A DNA stretch of 64,000 nt from Phoronis australis (lineage: Eukaryota; Phoronida; Phoronidae), in NCBI GenBank assembly GCA_002633005.1, contig NMRA01000468.1, positions 223,152 to 287,151 on the forward strand, read 5' to 3'. Numbering within the stretch: position 1 is the first letter of the stretch; each line of letters starts with the position of its first letter. A program made the position numbers and the translations under genes. The notes beneath the pieces were generated by a model. It ran no database searches. It had not been told where the DNA came from and saw nothing but the letters and a program-made list of their open reading frames with translations. Of the stretch, positions 47,907-60,760 are shown piece by piece.

Positions 47907-49087
47907 CTATAGCCCCACTTTTTTCAGCGCCCATAGTATAATGCATATGAGTTTAAAATTTTTGAAAAATTAGCCATTCCTTTTGACGATGCAGTTATTG
48001 CACCATTACTTTTTTGTCCGAAGTATGTTTTTCATAATGTTGAGTACCTTTGCTTAATTCTGTATAAGATTGTGGTGCTCGAGGCTTCCATTTTCTGTTG
48101 GATTCAGTGCTGCAAACTTGTTTATTCCAGTTTGAAGGTGGGGATTTTGACCTGACCTAATGATGGCGTAATGTTGGTTTCAACATTAACCAATGTAGCA
48201 GGAAACCACTGAATGTCTGATAAGTGTGTGGGGAACACAAAAGTTCCTTGTTCTTTGAAGTATGCCATTAATGATTTCCTGCATAAGTACTGGCCGGTTT
48301 CTGATATTAACTGACCTTAATTTTCTTGCGTAACAAAGTCACATTCTAGCCTTTTTCAATGTTATGTTTTATTCAACTTCCTGCATAACTTAGCCGTTTG
48401 TTTGATACCTACAGTAAATTATTTCTTATGGAGTTTTATTAGATTTGTTTATTGCAAGTTAACAAGGAAGGATATATCACTTATCAAATCAAAATGCGGT
48501 TCAAATTCTACATCCGTGTTTTTGGACCCTAATCTAACTGTCTGCTAAATCACAAAAACGCATTTTACAGCATACGAATAAAAAGTACCACTTGCATTAT
48601 CTAACACTATTTCAATCATTGTGTTCTTAATTAAGACGGGTCATTCAAACATGACTCAAGATTTTAAATATGGCTTGGAACTTTTCAAACATAGTACAGC
48701 TCCATTTCAATGCATCATGTAAGGAGAACATTGCTTGTAATTGACTAATAATACTTGCCATCTGTCCCGGCGTTTTTGGCGGGAACGTCATAACCTTTTG
48801 AAACTTCATTTGATATCTCACCACACGATCAGAATGTCCTATCTTTTGGTAAACATGCCAAAATATATATTTCCAAATATTTTTGCGCTTATCCATACAA
48901 TTCACGTTACACCTCAATTTTCTCTATTCGGTTTCGCAGGTATGACAAAAACCATCGTCCGGATGTTTTTATAGGCATTATTACAGCAGACTTTTACGCT
49001 TGCCGTATTGGCCTGAATCCAGGTGTCCCACATTTGCCTTTTCAAATGTTGGCAACTGGGCACTTGATGATAGTACGTAGGTTATGT

Positions 49088-49118
<31 letters not shown>

Positions 49119-49129
49119 GCAGCAGCAGG
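49088..49129 (+). repeat. CAG trinucleotide repeat
   Basis: About fourteen AGC/CAG units with one AGA interruption near the left end. It lies in the presumed first intron of the plus-strand gene. On the minus strand it reads as a Cys run with no gene context. Confidence 0.9.
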
Positions 49130-50559
49130 GTGAAATGGAAGATTGCTGATTCCGCTGTTTAGTAATTAACCACTGCAAAGCCTTTAAATGCAGCTCTCAT
49201 CATCCCCAGCATATTTGCCCACATACTACATCTGTAGGGTTATGCAATTTGAGTTATTCTAGATGTTATTAATCATTTTAACGAAAGGATTGCCTTTCAG
49301 ATCTACTCAAGATTTGCTGATGTTCTTTTCAAGTTGCTTTTATAACTGTTCAGATATGACCTCCATTACAATCTTTCCTCATGGAAGTCAAACCAAGGTT
49401 GATCCGGAACATTTGCAGGTCATTTCTCTGTAACAGAGCATTTTTTTGATTTTGCACATCACTGATCAACACTTCTTAACTACATAATCCCTGCTTCAAA
49501 ATTCTCAAGTTTAGTTTTCAATATATCCAATTTGAGGTCTTTTCTACCGAGATCTTGTGTTGTGTTGTACAAGTTTACTTTCACCATTTGCATAAAAGGG
49601 AATTTTCCATGTTCTCGATCACTGCCGGGGGCAAGGGCAGCAGTGAGTAATCATACAGCAGTGTTATCTATATATTGTGTGCAAACATTGTGTTGCGCCA
49701 AGTTTTGAAAAGTCCTGAGCCATGTTTTGAAAACTTGACCCATGTTCAAAGATCCTGATTTTTTTCTCATTTGCAGCGCAATCAATTGAAATCATTGCTA
49801 GTGTTACGTAGTTTTGTTGTGTTGAAGTGAAAAGGTAGAGATGTGCTGTGCAAGTGAAAATAATGTTTGACTACAGTTATTCCACTGAATTTACAGAAAG
49901 GAATGCTCTAAGGGGGTGTCAGGAGACTCGTCGCCACGTCATTTCTGTCTATTAACATGACTGGCATTTTTGTTGAGAACTCAATGTTCTATGCATTGAA
50001 TGCTATTCACTTTTACAGCGATATATTGGTCTTTTGCTTTTAATTCCACCCTCTGGTAACTAACTCTTTACTAAGTACATCTTACTGCTTTCAAGCCAAT
50101 AGCTCTAGTTAGTGTCTGCCCTGAATATGTCTAGCATATTTCACTAAAATGATGGATGCATCCCTTATCTGACTTGGTTGGTGTACTTGCTATTTTTTCA
50201 CCAGACACCTTGATCCTGGCTGTTTACCTGTGCTGGGTTCTGGTATCTTCTCCAGGAATACCATACCTGAGGCATCGCTGTCTGTCGAAATGATTGATTT
50301 GTCTGTCTGCTCCATCTGTTGAACTTATCCATCAATCTCGGCCATGTCCTGTGAGCACCTTTCCTGATAGACACTATTTATAGGTTTTCCACTGTTGTGT
50401 GGTATCAAATACAGAACTCCTTGGAAGTAAAATAATTTGTGTTTCTTTTATGTCAAGTTCAAAAGACAGGTAGCCTTCAGGCAGGGTGAATCAAAGTTTA
50501 AGGAATTAAAATCCGATGAATAACTTTTGTTCTCAGAAACATGTTTTTCTTAGATCCAG

Positions 50560-50760
50560 GTGGTGGAAGCAAACTGTTTCCATGACTCGGTGCCTCTAGA
50601 TTCCAGCTTCGATCCTCTGAACCTAAGCGAAGACATAAAAACTGCGGTACAAATCCCGGATTTTCTCACCCACCAATCACATGTTCCGAAACTGCTTCAT
50701 ACACGGTGACCCAGTTGGTTTTGCGGGACCTGAGTGACCAGTTGTAAGAAACATTCCCAA
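50560..50760 (+). mobile_element. Diverged, truncated relative of the 34.7 kb element
   Basis: Ordered matches to 34,697-34,870 include ttccatga, tgcctct, ccagct, a ccgaaa-tgct-catac block and cagtgacc/cggtgacc, then ggacc. The right inverted repeat is not visible. Confidence 0.5.
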
Positions 50761-50864
50761 TTGGGACTCGACTGACATTTTTGGACATTGGGCTTTTTGT
50801 CTTCATTGCACTACGTAAAGTTTTGATTTTGATGTATACTTGGTCCCCCTGCCAAATATCAATG

Positions 50865-50966
50865 ACATTCCCAACTGAAAATGTTTAAAATCATGCCAAA
50901 TTCCCCTCATCAGGCTAAAAAAGTAACCTCTTTGCCTTCAAGGTTAGAATCACTTAGTGCAATGCC
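50865..50966 (+). repeat. Dispersed repeat family, copy 3
   Basis: Shares aaaatgtttaaaatc, caaattcccctcatcagg and ttcaaggttagaatcactt with the others. It directly follows the inverted-repeat-element relative at 50,560-50,760 and may be part of one longer element. Confidence 0.4.
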
Positions 50967-52227
50967 TTACCTGAGTGAGATTTCCCCCTCAAACACCTTT
51001 CCATTCAGGTGAGTGAGGGCCATGCATAACAAGAGTAAACTTCATTGAATTTGTAATATTGAAAATAATGGCATTTTGTCTTCATGTCCATCTATATTTG
51101 TTTATTGCAGAACAAAAGGAAGTTGGGAGGTGAATGACCACTTTCAGCATTTTATCTTTCAATTCCCAGTTTTGGCTGGTTATGTGCCATGGCCAGCACT
51201 AACATTTGGATGTTTTTCAGTTGAAAAATGTAATCCAAGTTATAATTTGTTGCAAATTATGTGTGGCGTATGACCTTCGAGGGGTTAGCTTAAATGTTTA
51301 AACTTCATTGTGTATTCTAAATATTTTTAACTATAACCAGAATCATTCGAATTCAAACCTTCAAAAAAAATTCATGAACTCTGCCTTATGAAATTCATAT
51401 TCTTAATTTTTTCAGTTGAGCATTTTTTGCTAGACATTTGTATGACTTAACCAAAAGAACGGTTTATGAGCAGTCACTGAAATAGGCTAAAATCTCCATT
51501 CTCGGGCTTAAAAATGGTCGTCTGCTAGTGCGGGGAGTGTTGGGTGTGATGAAATCAGAATGTTGTTGTAATCATTTTTGTGATAAACACACATTTTTAG
51601 CCAAGTATTGCTGGGCAAGATAACACTTATGATTTAAAACTGTGTTTCATGCTTAGACCTATACGTACAGAGATTTGGATCTCTTATGAGTTACAGTAAA
51701 AATTTAGTACATTATATTGGCAAACTAGTAAAACTCAAATTTCGTTAAATTTTATATTAAAAGTGAAGGGTGTTGTAATGGACTCATCAAATCCCTCTTT
51801 TTATCAAGTCAACAAGTTCTTGGTAGAAGACTTTTAAATCTTCGTTTTAAGAAAGTGCCAGGCTTTTCCATTTGTTGCCATACATGTTGTAAGAAAAACA
51901 TTGGTCATTCTGGAGATAAGAATGTGTTAAATGTGAATTAAGACAAACAGATAGCATGTTATCATGGATGACTTAGTTTCAGAAATTCTGATGGTATGAT
52001 ATCTCAGTTGTCCTCTGACCTTACACAGAATCTGTACCATAAGTCAGTATTTTCAGGTAGGTCGCCATCTAACTTTAGGTCCATTTCAGGTTGCAGTTTA
52101 GGTTCTCAAGTTCATTTTGTTAATTTCTCAAGTTTAATTTGATGTACCATCTGTCATCAATGAATTGACAAGAAAGTGTGTTGTCATCTGTCTTTGATTA
52201 CTGAAACAAATTGGCCGTAGGCTCTCA

Positions 52228-52240
52228 GGCCCCCTAGTGG
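52228..52240 (-). promoter_or_regulatory. CTCF-core-like site, reverse orientation
   Basis: The minus strand reads CCACTAGGGGGCC. This is the one clear copy in the opposite orientation to those at 84-1,887. Confidence 0.3.
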
Positions 52241-55200
52241 TTGAAGTAGTATTGTTTCTTCAACTTAGAACACAACATGGCTGAAAAGTGAAATTTTATT
52301 TCATCATAATTTTCAACAAAACTTGAAAAATGAAAAAAAAATTCATCATTTGCACAGTTTTTACTGTACACACCAACAAATACACTATGAAATTAGAGCA
52401 TTTTAACAATGCAGTGAACTGGAAGATTGACAATTTTGTAAGTATTTTTTTTTTGAATTTGAAGACAATTTATCGTAGTAACAATGTTGTTTGTGGTGAG
52501 AAATGAAACATGCTTAGCATTGTCATGTGTGGATAACAGTTATGCAAATGTTAGAGCCTCTCGTTGCATGGCTTTGGTCTCTCATTGTCACCACCAGAGG
52601 ACTCAATGAACTGCATTTTCGCTCAAATCCCGAGGACTACTGATGCTCTTGTGTTCACTGTTCATGAATTGTTGGGTTACTTTATCAAATACTCAAAATC
52701 ACAAAACTTTACTTTCAGATATGCTCTTAAAACAGTGCCATTAATTTGGACTTTGAGTGATCGCAGTAGCTTATCGTTTGGGTGGATCAGTGGTGTCTGC
52801 TTGTCCAACACTAAATTATGATTTCTTGTTTTGTCTATGATGTTTTGAGGTGATATGTTATGATATGTGTGATCCTAAGGACGTTTTACAACAGTTTTTT
52901 TAGTATTTGATGATGGTCATGTCACTACTGACTACATGAAAAGAACTGGTTGTGGTTCAGGTCAACTCTACCGGTTTGCACACCACAGAATCTGCAAGTT
53001 CAGATCAAAGACACCATGCTGCTGTGGTTAATTAAATCGCCTCAGGCTGCTGATATTATTGTTCTCTGGATAATGAGACCCATCGATAGTATTTTTGCAT
53101 TTTCGTTTTGAAAGTTTGAAAACAGCATATTTGAATATGCAGTTCGTGAAAAGCACACGTGATGAGGTTTTCAATTTTGAAAATTGTACAAGGAATGCGA
53201 CTTTTAGAACCTGAAATGTTTTCAGTAATATGTTTCTAATTAATTCTACTGGGTGTGCAAGTAATTGGGCCCATTATCAAACCACAAGGCAGCAGGTGAA
53301 TTTTGAGGTAAGCCAAGTGTCATTCGTACAATTGTTGGCATAGTTGACTTCATTACATCAAGTAATATGTTTTATGACAGTTGTTCTACCTAAAATATCC
53401 CTGCACATACGATGTCCTGTCATTCTCCTGATTTTGTTCAGCTGTTGCGAACGGCATTCAAGATGCGACACTCGGGAACACGCTATAGGAATACGGCGAA
53501 AATTTGTTTTATTCGCACAAAGTCTGCGCTTAACAGAATGCCACGTTAATGCTCAATTGCCTGAAATGTCGTTTCCAGCCTCACAAAGACGTACAACCAT
53601 CTTTCAAGCCCTAACCCTACACGCCTCAGCGCTAGTGATACTGAGGTGCACCAGTGGCACCCTGGCTGTTGTTCTCGCTAGTCACCTCACCTGTCCATGT
53701 AAATCAACAGACCCTGCTGCCGCCTCAATAAACTAGTCATTACTTCATGTTCAAAACTCCATTAGAGACAGCCAGCACACCTCTCTGGTATGCCAGCTAA
53801 TAATGAACTGCGTGTTCACTTTTGGAGACCCAGCGGTCTACTGTTCCGGAGTGCCGCCTTGTTTTTTTTCAGTTTTCAATTGACCTGGTTCTGACACCCG
53901 TCATTTTTTGCTCAAGATTCACATTTGTAATTTGAATGTTTACCAGCAGTGTTATTATATAACTTTCTAATTAGAACCACTAATCAGATTATGGAAAAAT
54001 GTCATTCTCAGTCTCTGTTGTGATACTTGTACACTTAAAATACTCTGAGAAGACATTAGTGAACACTGACATCCATGTTTATGCAATTTTTATGGGAGAC
54101 TACCATAGCATGACGCTCTGTATTAGCTGTTCTGGTAGCCAAGATGATGTTAAGCATCCGCATTCATTGTGTGGCACGTGATAATTGTGGTGTTTTGAAC
54201 CATTTGTCATATCTCTTTTTGGCTTTGGTAAAGACCAAAGGTTAATTATGCTGCACCGTAGATTCTACACGTGATTTCCTTTCAGAACAACACGTCCTTT
54301 GCCACTTTAAACCATGTTCTGGTGTACAGAACGACTTACTCTTCCAAACCAACATCATCATGGGCCTATCATGATTGATTGAATAGGAATTAAAGCGGTT
54401 TGCAATAAAATTCCAATTTCAGCAGTTGAAACTAATACACTGCATGAAGTAAGCTGAAGCAATGACAAATTAATTGTCATTTCTTTCCAATCCTCAGAAA
54501 TCATTTCTAATCTCCGAACAAGGAAGAAGCTGAGACCGTTTTCATTTCTAATTGGAGGTCAAGGAAAAAGATGAGACCGTTTTATTAGGAAATGGCCTAA
54601 ATTAAAAGTTGTTTTTTCCCCAAAAGGCATGTATTTATTGCCCCTTTAAAATGATTTCCGCTGAGAATTCTGACATCGTTTCTGCTCTGTGTTGTAATTG
54701 ATACTTCTGAACAGTTTGCATCAGATTGTTATTGAATTAGGGCCACAGTTGGCGCTTTCTAAAACTTTGCTTGGCTTGTTTAATTTTTTCTTAAAGTTCA
54801 CCACAGTCTTGCCATTGACATTTAACCCTTTCCTGCCAGTAAACCATAAACCCACAATCTGAGGATTTGGACAGTCATTTAATAATGATGTTAACATGTT
54901 TGCCAGGCGTGGTACTGCTGCACTCAGTGATTTCAAAGGGTTCATGAGTAGCTGTCGTGTTAAATAACACATCTTTAATAGGCTTATTTTAAACAGGTTT
55001 TTAAGAAGTGAAAATAATCAATACAAGTGACCTAAACATTTTTTTAATTTGAAGAAGCGTGGTTTCACTGGTTCTCAAAATGCTACAAATTAAGCCAGTT
55101 TTGGTAGTCTTGTATGTTACGGTCATCCAGTCTTGAATTGGTTGCCGAATGAGCCGGTACACTGAAGCCACGAGCTATGCGGATGTGCGCCACTTCCAAA

Positions 55201-57281
55201 TTTGCAAATTTTAAGGTTGGCTAACCCCAATAAATTCTGAAGTGTTGTCTTTCATCAAAAGTTGCTGACAGTTACAATGCTCTTCATGGCAAAAATAGAA
55301 TCCTATTTTAGTAAGGAATATTATGACTGACTTAATGAGTGTAAAGCCTTATTCAATTTGTAGCCAGCTTGAAACAGGCTGAAAAGCAGGTTTAAATAGT
55401 AAGTTGAGAGTTGAGGGTATACAAAAAATTACAGCAATAAAAGTATTTGTTCTAAGTTTTTATTGCTTGTGTGCAGTGCTGGAAATTTGCCTCCAATTAA
55501 AGTTCAATTGGTGATATCTGATGCTGCTAACTACCAAGGCAGGAATGACTCATAACTCATGTTGGGCATTAGAGTGTCTGTGAAATCAGAGTAGACCTGA
55601 AGACCTGCTAAGGATTTGTGCAGTCATGGAAGAGTCGTGTTTATGTAAGGTTGGTGACCGCTAACCTTTGTGGGTACTATACCGTAAAATCCATCCAGTT
55701 TAGAACACAGTATGACAGACAAGTGTTTTGTTTTGTTTTTTACTTTTGTGCAAAAGATAAGAAGTAGAAAATAATTAGGTTTTGTCAGTCTTAAAGTAGT
55801 TACCATAACTACCATCAGACACGGTTTTGAGAAACTGGGCATTCTCAACACTGTTGAAGGGCATTGAAAAAACGAAAAAAAAATCAAATTTTTCTTTATT
55901 ATTTATTGCCAAGTACAGAAGTGATAAATCTCTGTGTCTCAATTGATACCTTGAAAACGACAGTGGCCGATCATATGTTTTCTCAGTGCTGTGAACACTG
56001 CTTCAAGCAGAACTCTAGTTTACAACTTAGGTGCCATAACTATTAATAAAGTTGTGGTCACTATGTCATGTTGCCAAATCAGAGCCCCAAGGTGTCAAAC
56101 TTAATTAAATACTTTATTTTGTTTTTCAAAATCGTCTGTAACCAGGACAGTATTACTCAGGTTATGGAGGGTTTATTCAACACAGAATATGACAGACTAG
56201 TGGAACTTTATTTTACAAATTTTCTCTCCAGAAAGAGACATTAAAAATCTTTCTTCTTGACAATATTTGCACTTCGTTATCCAAAGCTATAAAACAACAC
56301 TTTTTGTGTTGAAGTAGTCAGCCTTTGGTTCATACAATCCTGATAATTTTCAGGACTAGTGGGCACCACCTAGGGTTGCCTTATTCAGAACCTAAAGGGG
56401 GTAATAAAACGATTATTCTCTTGTTGAGGACCTTAAACCCTTTGATAAGCTATTTTCTTATACAGACCAACTGCAACTAAGGGGAGGGTTCACAAAGCAC
56501 TGCTTTCACTCGTTTTTTTTTGGCAGCTGCAAAAGTCCTATTGTGCGCATTAAATGACAGTCTACTCATATACAAGTGTCCACAAAATTCTAAGCCATAA
56601 TGTGGAGTAGTTACTCCCTTCCAGCCCAAAGTGACCTCATTTATGGTACACACTCGGCATCAAAAAACTATTGTTTAAGCTGGTAGTAGGAGTCCATGTC
56701 AACTACCACATTCTGACCTTATGGTAGTGTTGACAAATGTCTGGTGAATTTAGCATGAATTATTGTACAAATTAAACCCATACTTTTGTGTGGTTCGAAT
56801 TAGTCCGAGAGTTTTCTTAACTTCACTGGTGATGGCATTTTCAGGCTTTACCAGTCATCTGTATTTGCCAAGTCTGATGCAGTTGGTAGTCAAATTAAAT
56901 CTGCATTTCGCTGCTATGATGAATTCTTAACGATCACTCTGGGATTTGAAATCATTGCTGTGCTCAGCCTCTCTTGAATTGTCGAATTAGCTGGCAAGTC
57001 AAGACACAGGCAACGCGTTTATTGCGCCATTTTCGAACCCGGCCGCTGTTTTAAAATTGGCCATCCCCAATAAACTTTGAAGTGTTTTATGAAGTAGCTA
57101 ATTGTTTCGATGGTTTTATTGGTAACGGAAATAGTATGTACCATCATGGTGAGGAATGTAATGAGATTGATTTTATGAGAGAAAGAGGCCTAATTTGATT
57201 TTTGTTTTTTGGCTTGCTGATCAGGGCAACGCAGCTTTAAAAATGTGGGAAGTGAAATTAATTGTTGTCTGCATTTCTTAG

Positions 57282-57449
57282 TTATCGTTCTCTTCACGGA
57301 AACTACACGCAAATCCCATTGAAACATCGGCAAAATAAGACAAAGTCAGACGAGACACCAGGCCTCACTCAGACTTGGGTTTTTTTGCCAAAAAAATGGC
57401 AAGGATTCTCAGAATCTCGTTTTATGTCTGACGGCGAGATACAGCTGTT
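57282..57449 (+). CDS. Candidate exon, phase 2 to 2, unidentified
   Basis: A good acceptor (ctgcatttcttag) and donor (CTGTT|gtgagt) bound a 168-bp open stretch. The translation starts YRSLHGNYTQIPL, includes TQTWVFLPKKW and ends ESRFMSDGEIQLL. The last part resembles the C'-E strand region of an Ig domain, and TW could be the core Trp. No B-strand Cys is visible, and phase 2 does not fit directly after the phase-1 signal exon. It could instead be chance. Confidence 0.25.
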
Positions 57450-58976
57450 GTGAGTTTATATTTGAAATTTCAACACAACATGTTATTACAAAGTTTATGG
57501 AAAAATGACCTGATAACAGATAACAGTTTGTTTTTGTTAGTCATAGGGCGATCTTCTAGGGGCTATAGTATGGTGTTATGTCTGGCATGGTGTAGTTGAA
57601 TTACATGTAATCTTTTGAACATAATGGGCTGTGGTGGATCATGAGGTGTTCAAATGATTGTGAGTCACACTCATAAAAATAGAAGGACCTGTCATAATAA
57701 TTCAAATCTTCAACTTAATGTGTGAACTCATGATATTTGCACCGTGTCATTTAATAACATTTTTAGTATTCACTTCTTATCCACCTACATATACATGTCC
57801 ATGTTGCCGTTGTCTCTGATCAGGTGTATTGCATGCGACTGATGCCCAGGGTAGCTCGGCACCGGCGTGTGAGCAAGTGGTCAAACCTTCAGCATTGACA
57901 TGAATTTTAGGTTTCTGATTTGATACGTTTTTCATGAAAAGTGCTGCTTTTCCCCATGGCTAATTATCTGCCCCGTTTCCTAAAAAATATGATGGCATTT
58001 TATCAGTTTTGTGTAGATTCCGTAAGTGCTGTGCCGTTTTAATTTCATTTTATGTCTATCTTTGTACCTGCCAAACCTCATGACTGTTTTTATGAAAAGA
58101 AGCCGACTTAGACCTCCATTGGGTATAAATTGTGGTGTGTCCATTGGTGGCATGTTTTATGTCTTTGTGGCAAATGTTGATAAATGTTTATTTTTTAATA
58201 ATTTTGATTTCTAAGCTTTAAAATTTGATAGGCACCCCAACACTTTTTTGTCAATTCTGCCCATTGCAGCTCCCCATGAAACTCAATGGCCAACTCTAGT
58301 AATCATTTGCTGTGAACTTTGGATACATGTCAATGCCTCTTGTTGCTCTTGTATTTTTGTGGCAATCTTGATATCTACATGGATTGCATTTGCCAATGGA
58401 TGACGAGCTGAGTGGCTGCCCCCTGTAGACTTAATTTTTCGTTCGCTACTATTGCTCACTACTATGGATGTATGCTTGGAGGAATAAGCACCCCTTATAT
58501 ATTTGACGTTTGCCTTCGTTCTTGTCGTTAATAGGAACAGATCAAAATGTCCAAAGTTAAGTAAACAATTGAATTATACTTATTTAGAGAGAGCAAATAG
58601 AACTACAGAATAGAACTGTAACGGTTAATGCACAATCACTGCTGGTGGAACTATTTTGGAGCTAATGTTCAATAGACTGCCTCTGTTCTATCACTGGGAA
58701 TGCCAGTGATGTTCTGAAGTCCCTGAGATTGGAAGCAGAGGTGTCTGTCAAACTAATACTCTAAATTGGTCTGTATGGGCATGTCATTCACCAATGAAAT
58801 TGGTAACCCCTTTGTATGTGTTGTTTCCAGCTTTATCGGCTGTTTGATGACTTAATGTTGCGTAAATGTGCTAGAAAAAAACAAACATCACATGTATGCC
58901 TCATATCAGTTGGAAAAAAATCTGGTTTGGCAGTATGGGTAAAGTGTTCATTGGTGGCACAATAAAGCTCTCTTGC
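57450..58976. other. Non-coding stretch
   Basis: Nothing recognised. Short frames only. Confidence 0.5.
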
Positions 58977-59160
58977 AGCCACCAACTGCCTGTGACAGAT
59001 GGCAACAGACGCCATTACCAGCTGTGCTGGCAAATGGACAGGAAATGCTGATGACAGCAAATATCAGCTAACATGGCAAAGGACCTTTAGAAGAAAAGGA
59101 CTGCATCTTTCTATTGGTCTTGATAAGCCCTTCATGGACCAGTTCACCTTTACCACGGCA
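58977..59160 (+). pseudogene. Probable relic of a piggyBac-type transposase C-terminal zinc-binding region
   Basis: Frame A (58,977-59,048) reads SHQLPVTDGNRRHYQLCWQ and ends at a TGA. In another frame from about 59,056 the text continues KYQLTWQRTFRRKGLHLSIG, then LDKPFMDQFTF. The order H-x-L/P, RR-x-x-x-x-C, then K-x-Y and G-L-H-L-x-x-G-x-D-K-P-F matches the layout of the cysteine-rich tail of piggyBac (DDE_Tnp_1_7) proteins. Several expected cysteines are replaced, apparently by single changes. The frame break and stop mark it as dead. The assignment rests on pattern memory only. Confidence 0.35.
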
Positions 59161-59499
59161 ATAAACTATACAGTTGTTTGGGCTAAATTTAGACAGATTT
59201 TGCATTTGTTGAATAAAATGATAAATGGGGACATTCTCACTAAGAGCTGTTGCACTTTGGGTGATGTAGGATCTTATCTGATGAGGCTGTGTATTCCTCC
59301 AAACATTTACAAAACTGTAAATTTAAACAGAGTAAAAGTGTATATTTTCTGAAAGTTTTTAGCAGTCTGCCATTCATTGGGTCACATGACCATACTTTTG
59401 TAATAAAATTAAGCGAAAAGAAAAGTACATTGATAACAAATCAGTGCTGTGGATAACATTACCAAATTTCATTTGAGATAAATGTTCAGAATGAAATAT

Positions 59500-59790
59500 C
59501 AAAAATGCTGTTACAGTTTTCTTAAGTATCATTTTGTTCTCGTTTCATACAACTTTTAACTTTTTTTCAAGAAAATCATGAGTCCTATATTTTGATAGCC
59601 TAATGCAAAAGTAAAAGATTTTAAAAACAACACTAGCAGATTTTTGGACAACTGTCCGTAAGGCATACTATCTAGAAGTTTCATGTGAATCCGATTATTT
59701 CTGAGACATGTTCCAAAGCTATGACAAAAAGTCTCGGCAATTTCGTACAGAAATAATTGCCAAAACTGCACTTTCTTCATTTTTCAAGGG
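59500..59790 (+). repeat. Old dispersed repeat, copy 1
   Basis: Shares ordered blocks with 62,345-62,530: gtttcatacaactttt, actttttttcaagaaaatcat and agtttcatgtgaatc-gatt, then gttccaaagctatgac. Strongly diverged. Confidence 0.4.
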
Positions 59791-60618
59791 ATTTTAACAT
59801 TGTTGTGACGTCAATCTTTTTAAGTATTTTCTGTCGGTAGCTATGGCACAGAACTCAGATATGGCCAAGCATTCTGGTGCTGTATGTCATGAAAAAATGA
59901 GAAAATAAAATTTCACCTGTCCACCATATTGTGTTGTTAAATTGGCAAGATTTTGTAGTTACCAAATTTCGACATTTTTCAAGTTTCCTTATGTCTAAAT
60001 ATTTAATGTGATATTCAACACAGCTTGACTCAACAATTTCTTGATGAGCGTCATCGCTACATATCACTCATTGGGTTGTACATGTATACAATTTCAGCAG
60101 TGAGTTACTACCAGCGATAGCCTAGGTGTTGTTGTAGGTTTTCTTCAGTCACGCATCTCGAGGAGGGTTGAAATCCCCCGAGCGGGATTGTCCATAAATC
60201 CAACGCTGCTGTCTGTCTTTCATTGATACGTTTTTGTGGCTAAGAGATACACTGACCCTGTTTCAGGGATGAAAATGCATTTTGTGATTATGGTTAGATG
60301 GGATTGACTTTCAAGTTGACCAGAGATATGAAACAACGAAACAACATTCATTGTTTTTACGATTTATTATAAACTGGCAATTCTCATGGTTTTCTGCCAG
60401 TCATTTGTTGGAATCAACAGTGATTACTTTATTTGTTAAATATGCTTTAAGGAGGATGCCATTTGGTTTAATTTTTTTTGTACCGTTTTAATCGGTCTAT
60501 CCACATCACCTCGTATGCAGTCGATCTCACCTCACCAAGAGGTGTTGTGTTAACTTGTGAGGAAGCTGAGTACATGACGCAGCGATATTAGTAGTTCTTC
60601 AGCTGAGTGAGTGCCGCT

Positions 60619-60760
60619 ATGGTGTGGTGTATCGTTCCCCCTTGTGCGAACTATGAAGCTGCGAGGAAAGCGGGTATATCGTTTTTTCGAATTCTGAAAT
60701 GCTTCGGAAGTGGCTCGCAGCAGTAAAGAATGAACTGTCGCTGTTACTTCTAAGTATGAG
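60619..60760 (+). pseudogene. Frameshifted THAP zinc-finger domain fragment
   Basis: An ATG at 60,619 opens MVWCIVPPCANY, then GISFFRI, matching the start of a THAP domain (C-x2-5-C, then G-I/V-S-F-x-R-F-P). The frame then runs to a stop, but a frame one step away continues NSEMLRKWLAAVKNEL from about 60,692, which matches the next THAP block (RRKWL.A..R.N). A one- or two-base indel near 60,690 separates the two. The distal Cys-x2-His half was not found nearby. THAP domains occur in host DNA-binding proteins and in P-element-type transposases. This could be a dead exon of either. Confidence 0.65.

Larger units (their letters stand above)
45277..57281. other. Presumed first intron of the plus-strand gene, left part
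   Basis: No phase-1 exon that could follow the signal exon was recognised. The region holds the small repeats listed separately and a 130-codon plus frame at 53,344-53,736 that lacks any domain signature. Confidence 0.45.

Noticed and set aside
53344-53736. 130-codon plus-strand frame
   Set aside because: No domain, signal or codon structure, and no bounding splice context. Probably a chance frame in a GC-richer patch.
56805-56820. GGTTCGAATTAG as a possible tRNA B box
   Set aside because: No A box upstream and no cloverleaf arms can be drawn around it.
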